From Microcaldota archaeon (GTDB lineage: Archaea; Micrarchaeota; Micrarchaeia; Anstonellales; Bilamarchaeaceae), in contig JAHFGR010000090.1 of NCBI GenBank assembly GCA_023247345.1, forward strand, positions 1 through 5,554: DNA of 5,554 nucleotides, given 5' to 3'. Both the position numbers and the translations under genes were made by a program. Below are positions 1 through 5,554 of the stretch, piece after piece; the stretch's first letter is position 1; the number at the start of each line of letters is the position of its first letter. Under the pieces are notes generated by a model, which saw nothing but the letters and a program-made list of their open reading frames with translations, was not told the DNA's origin and did no database searches.

Positions 1-336
1 ATGTGGTTTCAAATAGTTGGGGCTATTCTCATCTTGTATTGCTTTTAAAACTCGATAGTAAATGTCGTTAGGAACTATTAGCTTACTTTCTCTTTTAGCC
101 GATGCCAGTGCTTCAAATAAATTCATGGGCTCTCTGATATCCAGTTCTAACTGTAACAATTGCTCAGTCGTCATGCTTCTTAGCATGTTTCTTCTCGCTC
201 TTAGTTGCTCTATTACAGTGCCGGTAACATCTGGTTTTCTGACTTCATGATTTGATTCTGGTTTAAATCTTCTGAATGGATAGTTTGCTCTGATAACAGT
301 AGGAACAACTCTTACTAATCTTTGTGTGCTAATCAT
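1..336 (-). CDS. Second DGR-target-like paralog, N-terminal part only (runs off the left edge)
   Basis: An open frame starts at the ATG read from 336 and stays open to the window edge, giving 112 residues beginning MISTQRLVRV. It is a clear paralog of the 317-residue protein encoded just upstream. Both share the blocks HEVR[KQ]PDVTG, MLR.MT.E, NLFEALA.AK, KLI[VI]PNDI and R[VI]L in the same order, and by eye about half of roughly 75 aligned residues match. It lacks the ~43-residue low-complexity N-terminal insertion of its neighbour. The start codon overlaps the upstream gene's end by 8 bases (ATGATTAG), so the two are probably on one mRNA and translationally coupled. The C-terminal half is outside the window, so whether it also ends in a variable repeat cannot be seen. 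The strand and frame are secure because of the paralogy. The molecular role is unknown, inferred only from the neighbour to be a variable binding protein. Confidence 0.85.
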   Translation of the reverse strand, partial: MISTQRLVRVVPTVIRANYPFRRFKPESNHEVRKPDVTGTVIEQLRARRNMLRSMTTEQLLQLELDIREPMNLFEALASAKRESKLIVPNDIYYRVLKAIQDENSPNYLKPH

Positions 337-1282
337 GTGAATCACTCATTTTAGGAGCGAACGCAAGCGGGACCAACGCCACCCCGGAAACACCGGACCA
401 GTCGTCAACGGCAACGACGACACGCCTCTCGCTGTCGCCGTTCCGGTAGCCACGACCAAGAAGACCCAAATAAGCGTCATCGCTTCGCCACAAATATCTT
501 GTTTTTTCTAACTCTGTAACTTGCTTACCATGTGGAATACCTGTTTCAGCATTTGGCTTATACTGACCATTTATCTTAGGAAACTGCTCAATTTGATGAA
601 CATTCTGTTCATCTGAAACTTTTAGTTCATATTTGTTTTGTCCTAGATACACTAATTCAAAATCTGGATGTTCGATTACTAATGCACAGTTTACTTTGCC
701 TTGGAAGTGTTCTGGAACTGTAAATGAAATAGAATCGTCAAACATATCACTCTGAACCCAAATATGCTCGCCAAAAGGCATATCTAGCTTTTCATAAATA
801 ACTAGTGTTCCTGTCCATACTGGGTAATTTTGTTCTAAGTATTGCATATCTGTTCTTTCATTTAGAATTCTATCATGGATATCATTTGGAATTATTAGTT
901 TTCCTTCTTCTTTTGCTAATGCTAAAGCTTCAAATAAATTTAGGCCTTTATGAAATTCGATTACTTCTAACACCTTCTCTGGAGTCATTTCTCTTAGCAT
1001 TTGTCTTGTTCTTTTTACTTGATCAGCTAGTGATTGACCCGTAACATCTGGTTGTCTTACTTCATGACTTTCAAGTGGACCGTATCTTCCAAATGGCTTA
1101 GCTGCTGCCATAGGCTGTGAGCTATAGGGCGTAGGGTTTAGGCTGTATGCTTTAGGCCCTACTGCCTCTACCCTATTGCCTCCAGCCATTCTCGCCTCAA
1201 CCTTACTGCCTCTTGCCAAGCTTCCTGCCTCTACTCTCCTGCCTAAAGCGTTCATTCCAAATCTTTGCATAAAAATACCCAT
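329..1282 (-). CDS. Candidate diversity-generating retroelement target protein (317 aa)
   Basis: Complete gene of 317 residues. Visible regions are: residues 1-11, a short start shared in style with the downstream paralog; about 13-58, a low-complexity insertion with three [RK]VEA units; about 74-150, a charged helical region with HEVRQPDVTG, NLFEALALAK and KLIIPNDIHDRIL; about 153-255, a likely beta-rich domain (TGTLVIYEK, ISFTVPEHFQGK, CALVIEHPDFELVYLG, KYELKVSDEQ); and 263-310, a GC-rich C-terminal segment with YLW, YLGLLGRG, WSG and GVALVPLAFAP. The last segment has the codon pattern of a DGR variable repeat. From memory, the 153-265 region resembles DGR target proteins of candidate-phylum bacteria and DPANN archaea; no search was run. 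There is no signal peptide or membrane span, so a cytoplasmic protein or one exported by another route is possible. The start at 1282 is chosen because the shared TATA box lies 25-26 bases upstream, fitting a leaderless transcript; Met5 and Met10 are alternatives. The gene is divergent from the plus-strand operon and overlaps the next paralog by 8 bases. Confidence 0.85.
   Translation of the reverse strand: MGIFMQRFGMNALGRRVEAGSLARGSKVEARMAGGNRVEAVGPKAYSLNPTPYSSQPMAAAKPFGRYGPLESHEVRQPDVTGQSLADQVKRTRQMLREMTPEKVLEVIEFHKGLNLFEALALAKEEGKLIIPNDIHDRILNERTDMQYLEQNYPVWTGTLVIYEKLDMPFGEHIWVQSDMFDDSISFTVPEHFQGKVNCALVIEHPDFELVYLGQNKYELKVSDEQNVHQIEQFPKINGQYKPNAETGIPHGKQVTELEKTRYLWRSDDAYLGLLGRGYRNGDSERRVVVAVDDWSGVSGVALVPLAFAPKMSDSHD
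341..345 (-). promoter_or_regulatory. Possible Shine-Dalgarno site for the second paralog
   Basis: The coding strand reads GTGAT four bases before the ATG at 336, inside the end of the upstream gene. GTGAT matches the 3' half of the archaeal consensus GGAGGTGAT, and the surrounding bases (GAGTGAT) match it with one base missing. An internal gene of a polycistronic mRNA would need such a site or termination-coupled reinitiation. The match is short and could be chance. Confidence 0.3.
353..487 (-). other. Candidate DGR variable repeat (VR) at the 3' end of the gene
   Basis: This covers residues ~266-310 of the 317-residue protein. GC is about 62% over 361-480 (74 of 120) against about 32% over 541-660 of the same gene, and only 9 of 100 coding-strand bases in 361-460 are A. 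The residues that would be variable are S267, D268, D269, Y271, Y279, N281, D283, S284, V288, V289, V290, V292, D293, D294 and V298. All 15 use codons ending in C or T (AGC, GAT, GAC, TAT, TAC, AAC, GTC, GTT). That is what results when AAC or AAT codons in a template repeat are copied with random replacement of A. The residues between them (G, R, L, A, W) form a scaffold. The position at the extreme 3' end of the gene is also typical. Not seen in the window are the template repeat, the reverse transcriptase and a mutagenic-homing hairpin, so this remains a strong inference. The alternative is a horizontally acquired GC-rich gene end. Confidence 0.62.
1107..1244 (-). repeat. Degenerate ~14-base repeat tract inserted in the N-terminal coding region
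   Basis: Read on the minus strand, two adjoining blocks show a period close to 14 bases. Block A has six AGGC-type units (their GCCT complement starts at + positions 1164, 1178, 1194, 1208, 1227 and 1241), several extended as AGGCAGTA or AGGCAGGA followed by G-rich bases. Block B has four GCC-type units (beginning at 1157, 1143, 1130 and 1115 and reading toward lower coordinates), such as GCCTAAAGC and GCCTATGGC. A GTAGGG / CCCTAC pair (1157-1162 with 1131-1136) could close a 20-base loop. The tract is in frame and encodes residues ~13-58, including three [RK]VEA units. The downstream paralog has no counterpart: its Pro20-Phe21 aligns with Pro63-Phe64 here, a difference of 43 codons. It is most simply an expanded or inserted low-complexity repeat family carried in frame. 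Confidence 0.7.
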
Positions 1283-1303
1283 TAAAATTAATATATAATA
1301 ACA

Positions 1304-1311
1304 TTTATAAA
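1304..1311. promoter_or_regulatory. Shared palindromic TATA box for two divergent leaderless genes
   Basis: TTTATAAA is its own reverse complement, so it reads as the same archaeal TATA box in both directions. Its centre (1307.5) is 25.5 bases from the A of the minus-strand ATG at 1282 and 26.5 bases from the A of the plus-strand ATG at 1334. Archaeal TATA boxes are normally centred about 26-27 bases before the transcription start, so both mRNAs would begin at or next to their start codons. Consistent with that, neither gene has a Shine-Dalgarno site. A less well placed TTATAAATA lies at 1315-1323. The intergenic region (1283-1333) is almost all A and T, so TATA-like words are frequent and the spacing is the main evidence. 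Confidence 0.6.
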
Positions 1312-1333
1312 GAGTTATAAATAAAATAAATGC

Positions 1334-2734
1334 ATGGCTAATCCTAGAGTTACTGTTATCCTAGATAAGGACATTGAAAGAAGAAGAAAAATAGCTACTG
1401 TCAGGGCTGCAAATGCCAGCCAGATACAGCTAAAATTTGCTGACACACCTGTTTTAGTTGAAGCTGCTGTACACGCTGACAATGCTACAAAAAGACGCAT
1501 AGCTTGCGGCATATTGGCAAATCGCCCGGAAGGAGTAGCAAACATGCGAACAATCATGAGGACAAGGTGGGACATTGATGCAGCATGGGACGAAGATGGG
1601 AAACATAGGGAATCGGTTGAAGAAAATGTAACTAAAAATCTGCATGACCAACTAGTTTTGTTAAGACTTAGGGAAAGCGAACTTATGACGATTGCTTCTT
1701 ATGGTAAGCAAGAAATTGCTAAAAACGCAATAGACGAGTTGGCAAATTGCAACAGCGAAACTGCATTTTATGAATTATTTATGATATCCAAAAGGGCAAA
1801 AACAAAAGAGGCGCGAGAATATGCTGCGCAAAGACTAAATCAGATGCAAGGAATGGCAAAGCATTTGGCAGAAGAGTTTATTGGTCTAATTGGAGCTGGG
1901 ATTATAACATTGGACATTTTATCCGACCAAGAACCAAGAAAACCAGATATCGAGACAAGAATGAGAAGAATAATTGGTTTTTTCCGTAAATACGCCAGAG
2001 AAAAATGTTCTGATTTATTCGAAACTGATTTGACTTATCTTCCTTTTGCAAATGCGCTTTTGGAAATGAGTGCTTCGGACGCTCGAGTAATGATAGTGTT
2101 GGATAAAATTCTTTATAAGGATGATATGGAGAGAATAGTAAAGGATTATATGGAAGCGAGCGAGGACCTTGCCTCTTGGTTGGAAAGGAATTATCCGTAT
2201 TTGCTTAAATTAATAAACGAATGGAAAAAAGCGAGCCTGGAGATAATAAGCAATGACATATACGCGAGTTTAAGAAAACTCATTCCGAGAAATTTATTAG
2301 AGGCGCAAACAACAGAAACTATTTTTGCAGCGCTATGCCCAGACGCAGTAAAGGACCAGGTATTAAGGGTGTTGGAACCGCACAGTGACATTTTGGGTAG
2401 CGATATACTTAATGATGTTGAAAAATTAGCTGGAACTGGCATTGATCCGGGAATTCTTAGGTACGCATTAAATCTTGGTTTATTAGCAACAAAAAGACCT
2501 GATGGCCCGCCTGGCATGCCAGATATACTTCCAACTATCCCGCTTTTCGAAAAACTTACTGATAGCCCAGACAGGATATCAGAACTACTTGCCGCAAGGA
2601 TGATCACTGCAGCTTATAGAAGATTCCAATTAGATGCAGGAAAAGCAATAAGAGAAATTGAAATAATAGGAAGGTATTTGGGCGAGATAGAAGTAGAAAT
2701 TAGAAACGAAGAAGGAAAGGGGAAAGGAAAATGA
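1334..2734 (+). CDS. Unknown all-helical protein, possibly HEAT-like (466 aa)
   Basis: I do not recognise a named family. The 466-residue product is predicted by eye to be almost wholly alpha-helical and rich in charged residues. Residues ~40-75 and ~103-172 contain helix-turn-helix pairs of the HEAT/ARM-like style (for example IAKNAIDELANCNSETAFY and AREYAAQRL), suggesting a protein-binding solenoid. A Pro/Gly-rich loop (RPDGPPGMPD, 388-397) interrupts the C-terminal part, and the protein ends in a basic GKGKGK tail. No catalytic motif, membrane span or signal peptide is visible. The start at 1334 is supported by the TATA box 26-27 bases upstream and the lack of any in-frame upstream ATG; the overlapping ATG at 1330 meets a stop after three codons. 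Its stop overlaps the next start as ATGA, so it is co-translated with the helicase-methyltransferase protein and is most likely its partner or regulator, which is inference from context. Confidence 0.85.
   Translation: MANPRVTVILDKDIERRRKIATVRAANASQIQLKFADTPVLVEAAVHADNATKRRIACGILANRPEGVANMRTIMRTRWDIDAAWDEDGKHRESVEENVTKNLHDQLVLLRLRESELMTIASYGKQEIAKNAIDELANCNSETAFYELFMISKRAKTKEAREYAAQRLNQMQGMAKHLAEEFIGLIGAGIITLDILSDQEPRKPDIETRMRRIIGFFRKYAREKCSDLFETDLTYLPFANALLEMSASDARVMIVLDKILYKDDMERIVKDYMEASEDLASWLERNYPYLLKLINEWKKASLEIISNDIYASLRKLIPRNLLEAQTTETIFAALCPDAVKDQVLRVLEPHSDILGSDILNDVEKLAGTGIDPGILRYALNLGLLATKRPDGPPGMPDILPTIPLFEKLTDSPDRISELLAARMITAAYRRFQLDAGKAIREIEIIGRYLGEIEVEIRNEEGKGKGK
2711..2730 (+). 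promoter_or_regulatory. Purine-only tract before the helicase start codon
   Basis: The 20 bases directly before the ATG at 2731 are all A or G, with several GGAAAGG-like words. They also encode the EEGKGKGK tail of the upstream protein. The tract may help ribosome binding, but it is not a clear archaeal GGAGGTGA match. The ATGA stop-start overlap at 2731-2734 is a sufficient reason for translation of the downstream gene by reinitiation. Confidence 0.3.
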
Positions 2735-5554
2735 GATCACAGGTAGATAATCTTAGAATAATTGCTAAAGCGTATAGGCAAGCAGCAGAACAGATAGCGG
2801 GATTCATACAATTTCATAATGAATTTTCAAGAAGAAAGTTAGAAACCGAACCTGACAGAAGATTAGACTTTTACCAGTCAATAAGAGTAAAGGCACTGGT
2901 TGAGAATAAAAAAATCTTGGTTGCTGATGGCACTGGAACTGGTAAAACTCCTATTGCTGTTGATGGTGCTATTGCGCTAAAAGAAAAACTTGAAGCACAA
3001 CTGGGCAGAAAACTAAAAGTGCTCGTAGTATCTCCAAATATCGGAGTGCAGGCAACTTGGACCGAGGACAACATAAATAATTATGCATCATGGGTAGGTT
3101 GGGGGCATGGAGACAGAAAATTAACTGTATCGAGTGTTGAAAGAAAAACAAGAAAAGCGGATGGAAAGGATATTAGCGAAATAACCGGTCTCGAAGGAGA
3201 ATTTGTAGTATTAAACATGGAGAAATTTAAGAATCTGCATGACGATTTGACAATAAAGCGAGTATTGACAATAATAAGCGGGTTAAAGAAAAGAGATAAA
3301 ATAGATGATGAAACTGAAAAAAGGCTATCGACATTGCTTGTTGAGGCAAGACAGGATTTTAAGGCAGGCAACATAGACGATTCGGGGACAACGGTAGAAC
3401 AGTTTGAAAAAGAATTTGAAGCTGCGGTTGCGCCATTGCGAGAAAGCGATCCTAAGGTATATTCAAGCTGCTTGGCAATTATAAAATCAGAGATAAACAA
3501 TAAATACCGAAGAGTACTTGATGAGGAAACAAGAAGAGAAAACGAATATATGAAGGCAGTTCTGGCGCAGGAGTTTGATTTGGTTATCCTGGACGAATGC
3601 CATAATTTTGCAAATCTCGGAGCCAACCTGTCAAGGAATATTAGGCAAATTTTAGAGAGATATACTGAAGGGCATCTTCTGTTGCTAACTGCTACACCGA
3701 TCCCGAATCATCCGAAAGATATTGGTTTCATTCTGAATGCGCTCATGCCTGACGTCTACAGAGATCCTGAAGGTTATTACTATAATCGCAATCCGAGCGC
3801 TCTTAGAAACCTTGTAGAAACGCAGAGGGTTTTCAGAATTACATTGGAAGAACTAGGAATACCAAAACCAGAAGAAACGCTGGAGAAGGTAGAACTCAGT
3901 GATACTGAAGCAGATTTACAATTTAACACATGGCGCAGGGCGCTAGGCATACATAAATTGGCCAAGATGAGAACCGGGCTGATAAATCCTGAATTGCTTG
4001 ACCCTGATTATAAGGGCGAAAAAAGTAAATTCAAAAAAGCAAAAGAAATAGTTGATACTGCCTTAAAAGGCGGAAGGAAGGTCGTCATATACAGTTTTTA
4101 TGTTGACAAAATACTTCCAGAATTACAAAATTATCTTAAGATCAAGCTGGTTGCTGATGCTGCACTTGCATCAGTAAGACATAAACAAGAGGACAGGGAC
4201 ATAGTAGAAAATTTCTTAAATGCAATGATAGAACTTAGAGAGCTTAGGGAATGCCTAGCTGGCTTGCGAGTAGAGCAGAGTGAGACAGATAGGTTAATCA
4301 ACGCATGGAAAACAGAAACATCTTTTGAGGACGTTGCACCAAGATTAACAGAAATCGGTCTTAATGAAAGAAATATTGCAAGAATAAAGGAATATTGGAA
4401 AAAGGGTGGAAAGAATATAGATGAATTACGCGCTCGCTTTGCCAGAAGAATGAACACTGAAGATAGCAGGGCATTCTCCAGATTCGAGGCAAAACTTATT
4501 GCATTGCTGGAAGCTAAAGATAATGAGATACTAAGAATAGATAGCGAGACTCCAACTGAAAGAAAAAATGGCAAAATGACCCGCGCCGAAATAGCGCAAA
4601 AATTCAGAGATGATAATAAAGTAAAGATCGCACTGATATCCTCAGTGGCTGGCGAATCGATAAGCCTTGCGCCAGGAGAAAAACCAGTAACGCTCATAAA
4701 TTTAGAACCGCCAATATCGATCCCGAAATGGGAGCAAACAGTTGGCAGGGTTTACAGAAGGGAGCAAAGAGCGCGTAATGGAGGTAATATAAGTAATGAA
4801 ATTGACGTGGGCAACAACCATAGCGAACCGCATATCAAGGTTCACACATTGGTTTCTCAAAGCGAACGATTAACAGTATTAATGCGGGCGCACATTCAAA
4901 ATCTCAGGGCAGAAGGAATAAAGGTTGATGAAAAATTCTTAGGTAAATCAGTAGATTGGGGTTTGTTTTACCTACTAAGATACAAGCGCAAGCTGGCTGA
5001 AGCAATGTTTGAAGGAAGACTGCTCAGCAACGAGGATGAAAGAATATACGGCGTAACTGAAAAGAACGCAGAGGAATTTTTACGAGGCATCTTATTTCCT
5101 GCATTCCTTAAGCAACCCGCATTCCAGGAAGTAATAAGACTTGATAATCTGCTTAGAAATGGCGGCAGTGCATTTGTGCGCGAATGGATGGGCAAGGAAG
5201 AACAAGGCAGGAGATATGCAGCAACTTATGAAGAAGGCTGGGATGGATCATTATCACAGCATACCTTGCAACTAATATCTAGCATACTAAAGAAAGGCCA
5301 TGGAAAAATTTTAGAAAGCGCGCAACAAGGAGACATGATAGATGTAGGAGGTGCAGCTGCGTACGCATCAAGGGTATTAATGACTCCAACTACAATTGTT
5401 GACCTAAACCAGTATGCGTTTGAGATCGGAAGGAAAAAATCAGAAGAATTAAAATTAGACAATAAATTTGTTTATGCCGATATGCTTCAAACTGGGTTGC
5501 CAAGTAACAAGTCAAAACTTGTTACTGCTTCATATTGTTTACATCACTTAGAGC
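2731..5554 (+). CDS. SF2 (Snf2-like) helicase/translocase fused to a SAM-dependent methyltransferase, C-terminus cut off
   Basis: An open frame of 941 residues runs off the right edge. The N-terminal part has a complete superfamily 2 ATPase core: a YQ element at 48-49 before motif I (GTGTGKT, 67-73), motif Ia (VVSPN...TW, 99-110), a DECH motif II (288-291) after VIL, motif III (LTATPIPN, 319-326), motif IV (VVIYSF, 451-456), motif V (ISSVAGESISL, 636-646) and motif VI (QTVGRVYRREQ, 669-679) with the expected arginines 673 and 676. The ATPase is therefore probably active on DNA or RNA. Long charged helical insertions lie between Ia and II (~160-275) and between IV and V (~480-615). A linker follows, and from ~840 a class I methyltransferase begins: motif I DVGGAAAY (871-878), acidic residue D891 in VDLN, YADML (915-919) and ASYCLHHLE (933-941). 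The last strand resembles UbiE-like enzymes and has no [DNS]PP[YF], so methylation of DNA bases at an amino group is unlikely. The start is set by the ATGA overlap. Substrate and pathway are unknown. Confidence 0.9.
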   Translation, partial: MRSQVDNLRIIAKAYRQAAEQIAGFIQFHNEFSRRKLETEPDRRLDFYQSIRVKALVENKKILVADGTGTGKTPIAVDGAIALKEKLEAQLGRKLKVLVVSPNIGVQATWTEDNINNYASWVGWGHGDRKLTVSSVERKTRKADGKDISEITGLEGEFVVLNMEKFKNLHDDLTIKRVLTIISGLKKRDKIDDETEKRLSTLLVEARQDFKAGNIDDSGTTVEQFEKEFEAAVAPLRESDPKVYSSCLAIIKSEINNKYRRVLDEETRRENEYMKAVLAQEFDLVILDECHNFANLGANLSRNIRQILERYTEGHLLLLTATPIPNHPKDIGFILNALMPDVYRDPEGYYYNRNPSALRNLVETQRVFRITLEELGIPKPEETLEKVELSDTEADLQFNTWRRALGIHKLAKMRTGLINPELLDPDYKGEKSKFKKAKEIVDTALKGGRKVVIYSFYVDKILPELQNYLKIKLVADAALASVRHKQEDRDIVENFLNAMIELRELRECLAGLRVEQSETDRLINAWKTETSFEDVAPRLTEIGLNERNIARIKEYWKKGGKNIDELRARFARRMNTEDSRAFSRFEAKLIALLEAKDNEILRIDSETPTERKNGKMTRAEIAQKFRDDNKVKIALISSVAGESISLAPGEKPVTLINLEPPISIPKWEQTVGRVYRREQRARNGGNISNEIDVGNNHSEPHIKVHTLVSQSERLTVLMRAHIQNLRAEGIKVDEKFLGKSVDWGLFYLLRYKRKLAEAMFEGRLLSNEDERIYGVTEKNAEEFLRGILFPAFLKQPAFQEVIRLDNLLRNGGSAFVREWMGKEEQGRRYAATYEEGWDGSLSQHTLQLISSILKKGHGKILESAQQGDMIDVGGAAAYASRVLMTPTTIVDLNQYAFEIGRKKSEELKLDNKFVYADMLQTGLPSNKSKLVTASYCLHHLE

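Noticed and set aside
62..250. Plus-strand open frame of 62 codons opposite the second paralog
   Set aside because: The minus strand here encodes a protein clearly homologous to its neighbour, so the plus-strand frame is an antisense shadow; its Leu/Ser-rich composition is typical of such shadows.
332..360. Hairpin of the kind found after DGR variable repeats
   Set aside because: Only a 4-base GTGA/TCAC palindrome around a single base is present after the GC-rich segment, too small to count as the stem-loop known from phage DGRs.
805..1044. Plus-strand Leu/Phe-rich open frame resembling a small membrane protein
   Set aside because: It lies antisense to the conserved NLFEALA region of the 317-residue gene. 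The hydrophobicity is a by-product of reading A-rich charged codons backwards, and it has no promoter or ribosome site of its own.
1107..1244. CRISPR array
   Set aside because: The units are too short (~14 bases), too degenerate and without unique spacers, and they are read as part of a protein.
3081..3626. Minus-strand open frame of 181 codons
   Set aside because: It is antisense to helicase motif II and the preceding insertion; the Ser/Phe/Leu-rich composition and the intact helicase motifs on the other strand show it is not a gene. The same applies to 4131-4697 and the shorter minus-strand frames between 1315 and 5462.
1..5554. Template repeat or reverse transcriptase for the DGR
   Set aside because: No second GC-rich copy of the 353-487 segment and no reverse-transcriptase YxDD motif were seen in any real gene here. 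They must lie outside the window if they exist.
5341..5554. DNA adenine or cytosine-N4 methyltransferase of a restriction-modification system
   Set aside because: The motif IV position reads ASYCLHHLE rather than [DNS]PP[YF], and no endonuclease or target-recognition domain is visible.

Overview
This 5.55 kb window is AT-rich apart from one short GC-rich patch. It looks like DNA from an archaeon, possibly a small-genome lineage of the DPANN type, or from an element carried by one. The evidence is the absence of Shine-Dalgarno sites before the two promoter-proximal genes, a TATA box about 26 bases from both of those start codons (the geometry of leaderless archaeal transcription), heavy AGA/AGG/ATA codon use, and tight gene overlaps. 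Candidate-phylum bacteria remain an alternative, because they carry similar variable-protein families. There is no rRNA, tRNA or other taxonomic marker here.

Layout. Two gene blocks diverge from a 51-base promoter region (1283-1333). To the left, on the minus strand, lie two tandem paralogs: a complete 317-residue gene (1282 to 329) and the first 112 codons of a second copy (336 to beyond the left edge). They overlap by 8 bases. To the right, on the plus strand, lie a 466-residue all-helical protein of unknown function (1334-2734) and, with an ATGA overlap, a large protein that runs off the right edge (2731 onward). The visible 941 residues of that protein hold a complete superfamily 2 helicase/translocase core followed by the start of a class I SAM-dependent methyltransferase domain. 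There is no gene-free stretch longer than 300 bases.

Main result. The last ~45 codons of the 317-residue gene (353-487) look like the variable repeat of a diversity-generating retroelement (DGR). The patch is about 62% GC against about 32% in the gene body. It is strongly depleted of A on the coding strand. Fifteen positions that would be variable all use codons ending in C or T, as expected if an AAC/AAT-rich template had been copied with adenine mutagenesis. The body of the protein also resembles, from memory, targets described for DGRs of candidate-phylum bacteria and DPANN archaea. The reverse transcriptase and template repeat are not in the window. If present, they would most likely lie beyond the left edge, past the second paralog.

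How the parts may work together. The left block would make diversified, probably ligand-binding proteins. The right block would make a nucleic-acid translocase fused to a methyltransferase, together with a helical partner protein. The shared promoter suggests the two blocks are expressed together, but nothing in the sequence shows a direct functional link.
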